Source: Panax quinquefolius
Lineage: Eukaryota > Streptophyta > Magnoliopsida > Apiales > Araliaceae
Direction: 5' to 3'
Assembly: GCA_020205615.1 (NCBI GenBank)
Contig: CM035169.1
Location: 17,057,258 to 17,121,257 of the forward strand
DNA: 64,000 nucleotides
The translations under genes and the position numbers were made by a program. This document shows positions 48,131-60,540 of this stretch, piece by piece (positions within the stretch are counted from its first letter, which is position 1; every line of letters begins with the position of its first letter). Below the pieces are notes generated by a model that was given only the letters and a program-made list of their open reading frames with translations, was not told the DNA's origin and ran no database searches.

Positions 48131-49505
48131 CTACTCATCGTGCAAAATTGATTACTTTACCGTAAGGTTGTTAGTTTTCATATTCTAAGCAACTTTGTTA
48201 TTGAATTCAAGCAATCAAACCATTGTAGTCAAACATTTTCATATCAAGCCATGAAGTCGTTCGTTTATTACGGATGTCGAGTTTTCTTAGTCCATGTTAT
48301 GGATTTGAATAAAGACACGTCGATTTGAATAATATTCTGTTGTTATTGATTTTTCTGACGTATTTCTGAAGAATTTCTTGGCTTACTCCCAAGCACGATA
48401 TTAAATTTTGTATCGACTTTGAACCCGGTACAAAACTCATTTCTAAAATCTCATATCGAATGGCTCTATTGAACTTGAGAGTTAAAAATTCAACTATAAA
48501 TTTGGTACTGAGCCTTTATCTGGTGACTTCCTTTGTGGAATGCAAAAAGCGAGACTCTCTCGTAGGGGACACCATATTAAATGCGATAGTAAAGCGATAG
48601 GTGTCATTGTAACGTCTTATCGAGGTTGGGATATGAGTCACGATTGAGAACAACCTAAATCGGTAATCGAAATCGTAGCTTTACAGGCTTAGTTGGTTAT
48701 TATCGGAGATTAGTTGAAGGATATTCTCGAATCGCTATTCCATTAACGCGGTGACTCGTAGAGATACAAAATTCGAATGGAAGCGAGGAATGTGGGAAGA
48801 GCTTGAAGAACTCGAGAGGAGACTCATTTAACGTGTTACGACCGTGCCATCTGGAAAAGCGAGCGTGGTAGGCGGCGTGTTGAGTAGAAGATCGTATATC
48901 TGAAATCTGAGTGCGATATTGTCAAAGACTCATTTAATATAATTTACAAATAATAGAGATGGAGATGAAAACTCTAGTACCCGTGATGATATATCTGAGT
49001 ATAATCGACTTTAATCGATAAAGTTAAAAGTTATTCGAAAGCTACTGGGGAGTGATGAATTTGAAGAAGGAGGTCTGAAGTTGTTATTTCAAAAGCGAGA
49101 ATCGGTGAGGTGAGGTGAAAGCTCGAACCTTGATTTATTAATCCATTTGAAATTCTCGATCGAATAGGAGGCGTGGCCTATAGACTCGTTTTACTGCTGA
49201 AGTATGGCGGCGTGTTCATAACGTTTTTTCCACGTGTCGATGTTACGTAAATATGTGGACGACCGAACCACGTCGTTGAGTTAGAAGCCGACGAGAGATA
49301 GCCAGAAGACTTAACGTCACGAGGAGGTACTGTCAAGATCTTGGATAGGAAAGAACATGTCCTATGTCTGGGGTTATACCACAAGTTAAAGTTTTGTGGA
49401 GAAACCATCTTATTGAGGAAATGACACGGGAGTTGGAAGCGAAAATGAAAGCGAGTATTCTCATCTTTTGAAACACCAGTGCGTCGTCGATTTAGAGGAT
49501 GAAAT
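48131..49505 (+). pseudogene. pol remnant of element B with chromodomain-like tail
   Basis: Linker, RT N-terminal scrap, cassette (GACTTCCTTTGTGGAATGC at 48524), RT/RNase H scraps and an integrase tail. At about 49370-49490 IPQVKVLWRNHLIEEMTRELE is readable, the form of the chromodomain-like end of plant chromovirus integrases. It has the same deletion plan as A and D. Confidence 0.7.
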
Positions 49506-49522
49506 TTCATAAGGAGGGAGGT

Positions 49523-52375
49523 TGTAAGACCCCAAATTATTAATAAATGAAATTTATTTTCCTCTATTTATTATTTTGAAATAGTAAGGGTTGATTTGAT
49601 TAATGTGGATAGTTATGGGTAAAATCATAAATATTTTGAATAAGCAGTGGTTATAAAATATTCATTATTATCGAGGGAATATTAGTTTGGTGGTGGAATA
49701 TTAAATCTTTGTCGGGAATATTAAATGCAACGGTAGCTTGATCTCTTTGTGGGCCCATAGCGGAAGCGATTGGATGAAAAAAGCGACAAATATAAGTTGT
49801 TTATAAATAGCGGCGTAGTTATTCTGAATTATCTTGTTGGAATACCGGTGGTTAAAACACACTTGTCTGGCGTTGTTGAGCGATGGCTGCGGTATTGCAC
49901 GATTATTGATTCTTACGTGAAGGCCTTTACTCGATAATTATTACGATAATTCTTATTCGATATTTTATTTTATTGATTCAATATTTCTTTGCGTTGATAT
50001 TTTATATTCTTGTTGTTTGATAAATTGTCATTACTGCGGTATTTTCCATTATCGAACAATAATTCATATTATCTGAATAATATTATTAGATAACATTATT
50101 AGCGATGTCTAGAAAGTTACATCTAAGGAGAGGTTTGGTCACTAATTGCTTGCGATGATGAGGAGAGATCCTTATTGGAAAGCCCTCTTTTCTGAGGAGC
50201 GGCACAGTTGCGATCTTGTGATTACTGTAATATTATTTGTGAATAATTAATTATTGATTTATATGATGAGGAAAATATTGATTTTATGTGGATATAGATG
50301 GAGAAAATTTTTAATGTGACAATTGTTGAAAATTAATATTTTATCTTTTTACGATAAAATAATTCATTTAAATATATTATTTTAATAATATATTAGCGGT
50401 GATATTTTTTTATGAATGTGGGATATATGAGTATATGAGGAGGAAGAGTATTTTTGTGGCATTAAATGTTTAACACATATTTTGTGTGTTGGTGGACCCA
50501 TTTCTTATTGGCCAGAAATTTGATTATAGCTTGTAAAATCGTCTGTTTATGGATTTGGTCGATTTACATTTGGAATTTGGAAAAACTTTCTTACGCAAAG
50601 TTGTAGAAAATTGAATTTCCTATAAAAAAAATCGCGAGATTTGAATTTTTACGATAAAAGGGCTATTTATTATGAATTATTGAAGTTAGAAGCTCAAAAT
50701 AATTGATTTTGGAAGTTTAAAATAATTTAAATAAGAAAAATTTTTTTTGTGTTTGGTGGGCATCTTTAACATGTGCTAAGTTGCTTTGAATTGAGATGAT
50801 TCTAAGTGGGCGTAGAAAAATTAATATATATATATTATTATTATATTAAATTTTACTACTTTGGTGTTATAGCATTTTCTATAAATAGGGTCTTGGGTTA
50901 GAATTGAAAATCACACGAAAAGCTGAAGTTTTCTCTCTCTATTATCGGCGTATTCTTGTGAGTATTTTGAGTATACTTTGAGTATTGCTATATCGGTGCA
51001 AGTTCAAGTCATAGCTTTATATCAGGTGTTTTACTAGAAATCTTGTCTTTTCGAGGTAAGGGATGTTATTTTATTCTCGAAAATGATATTATTTCTTGAT
51101 ATCATTATCTTTGAAATATTGGTTGGAAATTTTTATCAAATTTGGAACTTTTTCATGTATTCAGGTTTCTTATTCATGAGTTCTTATTCACGAGTTCTTA
51201 TTCATGAGTTACTTATTCAGAGTTCTTATTCACGAGTATCTTATTCACGAGTACTATTCAAAGCGTGAAGATGTTTTTTGTGAAATTTCTATCTTTTGGT
51301 GTCGAGATTCTTATTCACGTATCGGCCTTTATTCACGTATCTGACCTTATTCACGAATCTGACTTTATTCATAGAAAAATGAAATTTCTTCTTTTTGTCA
51401 AAATATCTATTATGGATACTAGCTTTGATTGTATCCATGTTTTGATCATTCTTGAATTTTACTCCACTATGATTACTTATGAAGTATTTTTTGAACTTGG
51501 ATTGTTTAAAATCTGAATCCTTAATATTGTTCTTTTGTTTCCTTTGGATTCGTTTTCTTTTAAAATATTTTTCATCATCCTCGATCTAAATGATGATATT
51601 CTTGAATATCTTTGGCTTTTGGCCGTAGTGCAAGATGAATGATTTCTTGATGAATATCTTTGGCGTAGTAGTGCAAGATGAGCAGTGTTGAGATGAACAT
51701 GACCGATTGATTAATATCTTTGGCCGTAGTGCAAAGATGAGCAGTGTTTAGATGAACATGACCCGGTGATGAATATCTTTGGCTTGTAGTGCAAAGATGA
51801 ATATTTGATTCGAGATATATATTGATTGATGTTACGAGGGATAAAATATCGACGATGAACTTTTAAATTCATATATAGAAGATAGTAGTTTGCATTCTCT
51901 ACTTAACTCTTCTAATGAATTATTATTTCCATTGCGCGAATTGTTGATTTAAAAGCTGGTTGTCTATTGTATTACTATTAGATTTTTCCTGTTGAAGACT
52001 AACGATAATTTGTTGTATATTATCTTAGTCGTAATATTCTTCTTTGGGCTAGTTGAGCTCACCCTTTTCCTTTTTGTTCCATTTTTCTTCTCGGGGAGGC
52101 GAGAATGTAGCGAGTCTTAGTCGGGGTATGGAATGAAGGTTACAGAGAGAGTTGTTTAGTAGTCCTCACCATTTTTTGTAAAATAATGTATCAATAATTA
52201 TGATGGGGATTTATTTGCGTGTGGATATTATCTAGATGGCAATATATATATTTAAACTCACAGTTTATATATTGTAATATTTTGCTTGAATAAATGTAAA
52301 TAAAGTTGTAGTTATTTACGTACCATGTATTTGGCGACTTCGAATGGGTTGGATGGATGGGTTGGATGGAATGGA
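49523..52375 (+). repeat. 3' LTR of element B (right end truncated)
   Basis: TGTAAGACCCCAAATTATTA onward, closely like the 5' LTR with many 1-3 base indels. It carries an extra GGATGGATGGGTT duplication near its end and lacks the final CCTATTTTGGGGGCGTCACA. Confidence 0.85.
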
Positions 52376-52911
52376 ATAATAAAATGGAACCAGTATTTTC
52401 TTTTATATAAAAAGATGTTTCTATTTTATTACGTGAATAAAATAAAACTTCTAAATCAACAATAATTGAATCAAATAATGTAAGATACTATGCAGCAACT
52501 ATTGTAGCAATAATTGAACAAAACTGAGTGACTTCTCACATAAATATCAATAATCAATACTGGTAATACTACTATGCAACAACGCGTATTACTGTACTTT
52601 TACTACCGAGTAGTTCAACAGTATCAACGGTAAAACTTCCGCCATTATTTTTAATAAAATATTTTTGTCGTTTTCTCAATCCGATAATAATTTCGTTGTG
52701 GGGTTCACTAACGATTGTCTTGCCGTCGTCTGAATATTTTACATTTAAAAGCGAATATTCCCAGACCAATCGAATATAATATGACAACTTGCATACTTTG
52801 CAAAATTTATAAATATTACCCACAACTATAACATTATCTCAAATTCACACCATAATATAAAAAATTATTTCGAGAAAATTAATTCTTTATTCATAAAATC
52901 TGGGTTTCACA
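52376..52911 (-). repeat. 3' LTR of C, inner part
   Basis: Resumes with AATAATAAAATGGAACCAG as in the ~55-bp repeats of solo LTR S, and ends TCTGGGTTTCACA before the polypurine tract. About 1.2 kb of the LTR expected between the two C pieces is absent. Confidence 0.75.
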
Positions 52912-54381
52912 TCTCCTCCTTATGGAATTTCGCCTCAAAATTTATATGCGTGCACTGGTACGCCAAACAGTGAGGATACCTTGACTTCATTTGATTCTAA
53001 CTCTTGAGGTATAACCTTGAGTGTTGGATACGATTCTTCTTATCCAAGATTTTAACATGAGATCTCATACGTTAAATCATCCGCTATCTCATCCGATTCT
53101 AAATTAATAATGTGGTTTGGGTCATCCACATATTTACATAACATTGATACGTTAAAAATGTTATGAGCACGCGACATACTTGGCGGTAAAAGCGAGTCTA
53201 TAAGCCACGCAGTTCTACTTTCGATCGAGGATTTCAATTGGGCGATTAAATCGAGGGTTGAGATTTCCTCTTCAAAGAACTCTTGCTTCTAGAATAACAT
53301 ACTCTTGAACCTTCTTCTTAACATTCATCGATTCGGTATGTAGCTTGGCGTCTTTAACTTTATCGAATAAAGTCAATTTTACTCGTATATTCATTATCTT
53401 CACGTGGGTCCTGAGTCTTTAACTCTATCTTCATCATTTGAAAGTTATCTGAAATGAGTCTTTGTGTTAACAACATCGCACTTATGAACGCGATACGATC
53501 TTCTACTCAACACGTCGGCCTACCACGTTCGCTTCTTCCACGATGATATTGAATAGTTCGATCGTAATCTTCAATGATTTCGAGTCAACGTCTTTAGGCG
53601 CATTTTACGTTCGTTTTAGTTGAAGAAATATTTTGAGGGTTTAAGAAATGGGTTTTATCTTGGTGTCGATACAAAATTCGATTTCACGCTCTCTAGGGAA
53701 GGCTAGAAGTCTTCAAGAATACGTCGAAGAGATTTATTAATGATAGAAATATCATTCAAAATCATTACTCTCATCCAAGACTTGGATAGTACGTCACATT
53801 GATACCAACTGTGACTTCTATCCCTTAACCTAGATAACACCTCACAATGATACCTATCAACTTGTCATCGTCATTCACGATGTCGCCTATAGAAAGTCTG
53901 GCTTCGGTGCATTCCACACAAGGAAGTCATCAACAAAAGGATCGCGGCTCTTTACTTATGGCTTGATATGACAATGATTGAATTTAGTGGTTTGGTTGCT
54001 TGAATTCGCATAATAGCTTGGTTAGGAATATGAAAGCTAACAACCTTACGAAAAACATGATGAGTAGTTAACCAATCGTTTAAAAAAAACCACATCAAAG
54101 GCAAGTATTTTCTAAGAGATAAGATCGATAGGTAATGTGAAAGTGTCGATTTGAATCAAACAAGATTTATAAACAGTGGAGGTAACGAAGGTTTCTCCCA
54201 ATGGAGTTTCAATAGATAAATCAAAGTTTAACTTCCCCGGAGTTAAGTACAAACATTGAACACAACTAGGTGAAATAAAAGAGTGAGTAGAACCGGTATC
54301 TAACACGGTATAGACTTCATGAGAGATTATGATTAACTTACGTGATAATTTTATTCGGGTTCCTCGTCACGAGAAAAAAAA
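52912..54381 (-). pseudogene. Internal region of C: protease and pol scraps, no gag
   Basis: Reading right to left, the LTR edge passes directly to the gag end and protease (LDTGSTHSFISPSCVQCLYL, 54306-54112). Then come a linker, the cassette (about 53950-53800, here placed before the RT N-terminus), a scrap of RT N-terminus joined to an RNase H tail (about 53690-53560), and an integrase end with NIFNVSMLCKYVDD (about 53150). No gag and no PBS are seen. Confidence 0.72.
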
Positions 54382-54492
54382 ACGCGCCCCAAAATAGGTA
54401 TACATCACCCATTCGGAAGGTTGTCGTACATGGTATGCGAAACAACTACAACTTTATTATTACACAACGAAACCTGTGAGTTTGAATACAAA
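54382..54492 (-). repeat. Edge of C's 5' LTR, cut by element E
   Basis: CGCGCCCCAAAATAGGTATA, then about 90 bp like the outer end of solo LTR S up to GAGTTTGAATACAAA, where element E starts. Confidence 0.75.
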
Positions 54493-57120
54493 TGTGGCGC
54501 CCCCAAAATTTAAAAACACAACTTATTAACATAAGCGTAGTATGCAATCGACATAAAGCGTGAGTTTAAATACAAATATAAATCTACTAGATATTATCTG
54601 AAACTCAAACAAAAAGTCCTCATTCAATTTATTATCACACTTATTTCACGAAATAGTGAGGGACTACTAATCTTATCTTGAGGACCATCACTCGTTTCCC
54701 AGGCTAAGTCCCGGCTATATTATCATTTCACGAAGAAACGGTGAAAGAAAGGGTGAGCTCAACTAGCCCGATAAAAATATTATGACTAAGATAATGCGAA
54801 TAAATTATCAATAGTCTTGATAATGTTAAAGCGATAAAATACAATAGACAACCCGGTTTAAGCTGCGGTGAATATCTGATCCATTAAAAAAAGTCAGTAG
54901 AAAATAAAATCTACTATCTTTTAGGTTTTAAAGGTTTTTCATCATTGTTTATAAATTTGAGACTCGACTTTAATAAATATTCACATCATCGAATCACCCT
55001 TACACTTTCTGACGAGGATATTCTTTAGTATCGCGACCACAATTATTCAGCACACTACGGGCGAGAATATTTGTGTATTCATTAATAGTCATGATCATGC
55101 CAACAATCATCCATCGATACTCTCTGACGGCCTTTGAGGATTTTTATCACATCATTTGTAACATTACGGTCGTGATTACAAGAATAGTCTCTGGTCGTAA
55201 TCATACCAAGTCCATCCCATGCTTTCTGAGGCCACGAGATGACTTTCAAAAAATATAAACATGAGGATGATGACAATGATATAAGAATTGATAAAACAAG
55301 TTCAAAAATTATTTTATCCGAGGAATTATTAACGTCAAATTATCGACATGATCTTTGTTTTGTAGAGTAAAATTCAAGAATGATCGGAAGAATATTTCCA
55401 TGAAAAGATCTTTGGATGAAACCTTGAAATATCGAGGATATTCTACTAATTTCATGGAGTATAGAAGTCAAAGTTTTAACCAATTTGGGTATAATAAAGA
55501 ATGGAATAACAAAAAGAAATCACCGTAAATGCGATGAGCCCTTGCAGACGGAGGTTATTCAGCGAAATAATAAATAACGGAACGGTCGGGTGAAATTCAC
55601 CTGAAGCGGGGATGTTCAACGAATAATAATAAAGATGGAACCGGTCCGGTGTAAAACACACGAGATAGGATATTCAATGAAATAATAAAAAAAGGCGGAA
55701 CCGGTCGGTGTAAAACACCTGCGAGCGAGGATGTTCCAGCGAGAATAATAAAAAAGGCGGAACCGGTCGGTTGTAAAACACACCAGAGCGGGATGTTCAG
55801 CGAGAATAATAATAAAAAAAGCGGAACCGAGTCAGTGTAAAAAACACGAGCAGGATGTTCCAACGAGAATAATAGAAGAATGTCACCAAGTATAGGGTAA
55901 ACCACTTATCTGAGTTATTCAAGCGAGAATAATAAGCGATGGAATAACAGCAGTTCTCTTCGTGAATAAGAAAGAATAACACCCCTACATTTGGTAGGAG
56001 ATTGAATCTTTATGACGATGTAGTAACAAAATACTCTTCTTCTTTCTCTCTTATTCTCTATACTCTCTCTATAAGCTTGAATGAATTAAGTGAAAATAAT
56101 GAAGCCCTAGGCCTCTATTTATAGAAGATTTCTAGCTTAGCTTTTCTTAGTGTGAAAAGCGAGTGGCTTGACTTGTGATGGTTTGGCCTTTTGTAATGTG
56201 TGAAACGAAGTGGTTCGGCCTTTGTAATGTGAAGCGACAAGTGGTTCGGCGTCTGGTAAAGGTAATTACACTATTAGTGAAGGTAAATACTATTGTGAAG
56301 GTAAATACTATTCACAAGGGTAATTCTTATTGTGAAGAAGGTAATTCTTATTGACGAAGGTAAATACTATTCACAAGGGTAATTACTATTGTGAAGGTAA
56401 TTACTATTGATGAAGGTAAATACTATTCACAAGGGTAATTACTATTGACGAAGGTAATTACTATTGACGAAGGTAAATACTTATTGTGAAGAGACTCTTA
56501 GATGATGACATATGAGCCCCCATAAAATAATCAAACTTACCACAAATCATTTTTTCATCATCACACATATTTAATCTTTCAACAATTATTAATCATTTAT
56601 AACTTGTCGTCTCAATTATTGATTTAATCTTTATAACATATTATCTGAGATGATCTTGTGTGATATAATTGAATCGATAATATAAGAGATATGATCGTGA
56701 TTCTTTGTAGCGATAATTGAGCATAGGTGAGTGACTTCTCACGTAAGCATCGATAATCAATCTGGTGTGTCTTCTTGTCAACTACTCTGGCGTATTCTTG
56801 TACTTTTACCATTAGGGTAGTTCAGCGGTTTTAACGGTAACACCTCATAGTTATTTTTATAAAATATTTTTATCGTTTTCTCGATCAAATGATAATTACA
56901 TTAATGGGGTCCACCATGATTGAGCCGTTATGCGAATATTCCTAACAAAAAGAATATTCCCAGAGCCAAACGCGAATATTTTATAACAACTTGCATACTT
57001 TTGCAAAATTTATAAATATTACCCACAACTATAACATTATATCAAAAATTTATTCCATAATATTCAAAATAATATTTATAGAAAAATTCATCTTTATTTA
57101 TAAAAGTTGGGGTCTTCTGA
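54493..57120 (-). repeat. 3' LTR of element E (about 2.63 kb, type II)
   Basis: Begins TGTGGCGCCCCCAAAATT and ends GGGGTCTTCTGA (a corrupted TCTCACA). It carries the ~55-bp array (55600-55900) and, upstream of the TATA-like box (about 56108-56119, minus), AATGTGAAACG and GGTAATTACTATT arrays (56195-56490). Confidence 0.85.
56240..56490 (-). repeat. GGTAATTACTATT/GGTAAATACTATT tandem array in LTR of E
   Basis: About a dozen ~19-20 bp units (GGTAAATACTATTCACAAG, GGTAATTACTATTGACGAA). The matching array in the other LTR of E is at 63705-63910; solo LTR S has only three or four. Confidence 0.85.
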
Positions 57121-57340
57121 CCTCCCTTTCTTATGAAATTTAAGCCCTCGAAATTAGAATGCGATACACAGTATGTCGAAGAGGTAAGGATACCTTGATT
57201 TCATTTGATTCTAACTCCCAGTCATTTCCTCGACATCGTGGTTCCTCCACAAAACTTTGACTTGAGGTATAACCTTGGGCGTAGAATATGTTCCTTCTTA
57301 TCAAAATTTGAGCAGGAACCTCTTAAATATCGTCAAATCT
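57121..57340 (-). pseudogene. Integrase C-terminus/chromodomain-like tail of E
   Basis: On the minus strand the reading VKVLWRNHDVEEMTG, then LESNEI, is visible across one or two indels, just before the polypurine tract (AAGAAAGGGAGG). This VLW..HD.EEATWE-like form is known from chromovirus integrase tails, which are thought to guide integration to chromatin. Confidence 0.65.
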
Positions 57341-57559
57341 TCCGCTATTTAAATCCGGTTCTAACTTCGATAATATGGTTGGGGTCTTTCACATATTTAC
57401 GTAACATAGATATGTGAAAAGCGTTATGAACACGAGACATATTTGGCGGTAAAGCGAGTCTATAGGCCCACGATTCCTACTCGATCGAGGATTAAAATGG
57501 GCCAGATGAATCGAGGTTTAAGTTTTCCTCTCTTTCCAAATCTTGTAACTCCTTTCCAT

Positions 57560-58360
57560 GGAAGCGACTCTTAACAACACATGATCTCTATATCGAATTC
57601 CGTCCTTTCGATGAAGATCGGCATAACTCTTTATGTCGATTTTGTGAGGTTTTTATCGTTGTCGGATCGTTTGAATCTTTTAGTAGTCATACGTACCAAC
57701 TCGGTCCCAACAACGTTGCTTCACCCACCTCATCCAGCATCTTTGGAAAGCGACACTTTCTTCCATCTGGCGCTTGAATGGAGCCATGCGATACTTGCGA
57801 TAAGCTTTGTTGTGGGAAAACTCCACGATGGTAAGAACTTGTCCCAACTCCTTGAAATCAAGGACCACGAGTCTTAATAGATCTTGAGAGTTTGAATAGT
57901 CCTCTCCAGTTGTCCGTCCGATGCGAGGATGATATCTTAGAGCTAAATCGTGAAATCTGTGCCCATAGCTTTTTGCAAACTAACCCAAAATCGTGAAGTG
58001 AATCTTGGGTCTCGATCGAAACTATGGATCTGGCATACCATGCGATCTTACAATCTCGTTTATGTACATCTGAGCAAGGCGTTCAAGTGTATAAGTTTCT
58101 CGTGTCGGTAAAAATGAAGGGACTTGGTCGACTATCAATAATGACCCAAATCGCATCGATGCCTTGAGAAACCTTAGGAAGGCCGTGCTTGAAATCCATG
58201 GTAATGTGCTCCCACTTCCATTACGGAATTTCAAGTGGTTGCAATGGACCTTTTGGTACTTGATGCTCACTTTAACTTCGTTGACAAGTTAGACACCTTG
58301 AGATAAGCAGTATTTATCTCTCTCTTCATTATTGCTCCCACCAAAATGTATGGCGAATAT
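57560..58360 (-). pseudogene. Integrase core of element E (broken)
   Basis: Readable blocks in order are MKREI (zinc-finger end), EHQVPKG-like and LEIPEWKWEHITMDFKHGLP. Then PSFLPTRETYTLERLAQMYI, NEIVRSHG, RDPRF-like and DGQLERTIQTL with NKAYRKYRMAPF. These correspond to the D-D-E core of Ty3/gypsy integrase, which joins element DNA to the host chromosome. Several frame changes. Confidence 0.78.
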
Positions 58361-58744
58361 CATGATACATTTGGTACTCCCGAGATGGATTGCAAATGGT
58401 GTGTTGTGCCCTCCATCGTGATATTATACTTTAAATCGAGGTCGTTAGGAACACAAAATGCAGAGTTGACTCAAAGTATTCCTTCTTCATCGATTCTTGC
58501 TTGGCGCAGCACCTTCTTGCACTTTCTTCCTCATCATCGCATCGACTCAGTGCAGCTTGAGCGAGCGACTTTAACTTTATCGATTAAAGTCGGTTTCTAC
58601 TCGTATACTCGCTATCATCACATGCGTCCTGAGTCTTTAATTCTATCTCCATCCTTTGCAAGTCACACAAAATGGGCCTTTGCGTTGACAATATCGCTTT
58701 TCGTGCTTGCATATGATTTTACTCTTTCGTCGTCGGCTACCACG

Positions 58745-59170
58745 TTAAACTTTTCGAGGATGGTATTGGATGGTATGATCATAATCTTTCAGCAGTTCAA
58801 GCCAGCGTCGTTGTCGCGTGTTGAGTTCCTTTTGAGTGAAGAAATATTTGAGGCTTTTATGATCAAGTAAAGATCTCCACTTTCTCCCCATATGAGTAAT
58901 GCCTCCAAATTTTAAGTGCAAAAAACAACGGTTTGCCGACTCTAGATCATGAGTAGGATAATTCCTCTCATATTCTTTGAGTTGTCGCGAGGCATAAACT
59001 ATTACTTTTCCATGTTGCATGAGAACACATCCCAACCCTTTGCTAAAGCATCACAGATGACAAATCCCTCAAGCAGGATGGTATTGTCGAGCAGTCTTTG
59101 AAATAAGTCTCCTCTTGAGTTCTTGAAAACTCTTCTCACATTCTTAAGCTCAATAGAACTTTGTATCTTT
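58745..59170 (-). pseudogene. RNase H domain of element E
   Basis: From 59035 down an open frame reads [47 protein letters not shown] and [20 protein letters not shown], a textbook Ty3/gypsy RNase H. The upstream link to RT is broken. Confidence 0.85.
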
Positions 59171-59995
59171 AAAAGTCGGTTTGAGTCGATGGAATAGCGA
59201 TTAGAAAATCCTTCCACGAATCTCAGATAATAACCAATTAAGCAAGAAAGCTACGTACTTGATCAGCGATTTAGGTTGTTCCCGACTTTGAATAGCTTGA
59301 TCTTTCTTTGGGTCAGCGGATATTCCATGACTTGATACCACGTGCCCAGGAATGCTACTTCTTGACGAACTTCGCATTTCTTGAACTGGCATAAAGCTTA
59401 TATTCACGAAGCTTTTGGAGTGTCGACCTCAAGTGTTGCTCATGATCTTCACGGCTTTTGGAATAAATAAGGATGTCATCAATAAAGGCGACCACAAAGT
59501 GATCTAAATATTCCTTGAATACTCGGTTCATCATATCCATGAAAGCGGCGGGGCATTAGTCGATCGAAAGGACATGACTAGGAATTCATAATGCCGTCTG
59601 CAGGAGTTACGGCCGTCTTTTGGAATGTCGGTGGTTCTAATCTTCATTGGTGATATCCGGACGAAGATCGATCTTTGAAAAGAATTTGGCTCCTTACTGT
59701 TGGTCGAAACGGGTCATCAATACGTGGCAATGGATACCTATTTTTGATGGTGACGTGATTGACTCCAGATAATCAATCTGAAATCGCATACTCCCATCTT
59801 TCTTCTTCACGAATAGAGCAGGGAGCACCCCGAGGAGAAGTACTAGGGCCGAATAAAGCCCGATGTCTAACAATTCCTGCGGTTGGGTCTTTAACTCACG
59901 AAGTTCATAGGAGCCATTCGATATGGGGCTTTGGAAATAGGTTTTGTCTGGGGGTTCAAAGTCGATACAAAATTCAATTTCACGCTCTGAGGGGT
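59170..59995 (-). pseudogene. Reverse transcriptase of element E (broken)
   Basis: Blocks in order are CIDFEP (RT start), LFVKKKDGSMRFQIDY, FFSKIDLR, then an open stretch from 59540 with MDMMNRVFKEYLDHFVVAFI and the catalytic box FIDDILIYSK. This is the only copy of the RT active-site region in the window. It copies element RNA into DNA. Confidence 0.82.
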
Positions 59996-60249
59996 AGGCG
60001 AGGAAGTTCTTGAGAATCGTCGGAAATTTATTAACAATAGAAATATCGTTTAAAAGCGGCGTATTTTATTTAAATCGTGACATGAGCTAAGAAAGCTTGA
60101 CATCCGTTTTTCAATAAGCGAATAGCTTTATGGCTTGAGATGGCCGTGATTGATTTTAATGGTTTGGTCGTTTGAATTAGCATAATAGGTTGATTAGGAA
60201 TATGAAAGCTAACAACCTTACGAAAATAATCAATTTTTGCATGATAAGT

Positions 60250-60540
60250 AGTTAACGATCGATCCACAGAATCACGTCAAATCAAGTATTTTAATGAAAT
60301 AAGATCGACGGGGTAATGTGAGAGTGCCGATTTGAACCAAACAAGACTTATAAGCGATTGGATGTAATGAAGGTTTCTCCCAGCGGAGTTTCCACAGATA
60401 AGTCAAAGTCTAATTTCTCGGTCAAATTTAATCGATGGCGCAAGTAGGAGAAATAAAAGAATGGGTAAACAGGTATCAAATAAAGTATAGACTTCATTAG
60501 AGTTTATGATAAGCTTACAGTGATGACCTCATTCGGTTCC
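60250..60540 (-). pseudogene. Protease and linker of element E
   Basis: EVYTLFDT is followed by a shifted reading where GSTHSFIS is expected, then the linker. The linker HKAIRLLKNGCQAFLAHV continues to 60070. One small deletion breaks the active site as read. Confidence 0.65.

Larger units (their letters stand above)
43629..52375 (+). mobile_element. LTR retrotransposon B (type I, RT-deficient) nested in C
   Basis: 5' LTR 43629-46479, PBS-like region ATATCGAGCTTAGGG (46484-46498), gag-protease-pol remnant 46666-49505, polypurine tract AAGGAGGGAGG (49511-49521) and 3' LTR 49523-52375. The outermost ~30 bp of the 3' LTR are missing, so no target duplication can be seen. It is closely similar to element D in LTRs and in the pol deletion. 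Confidence 0.87.
42844..54492 (-). mobile_element. LTR retrotransposon C (type II, gutted; interrupted by B and E)
   Basis: Its pieces are a 3' LTR in two parts (42844-43628 and 52376-52911), an internal region of only about 1.5 kb (52912-54381) and the edge of its 5' LTR (54382-54492), cut by element E. It reads right to left and sits inside the 3' LTR of element A. Confidence 0.75.
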
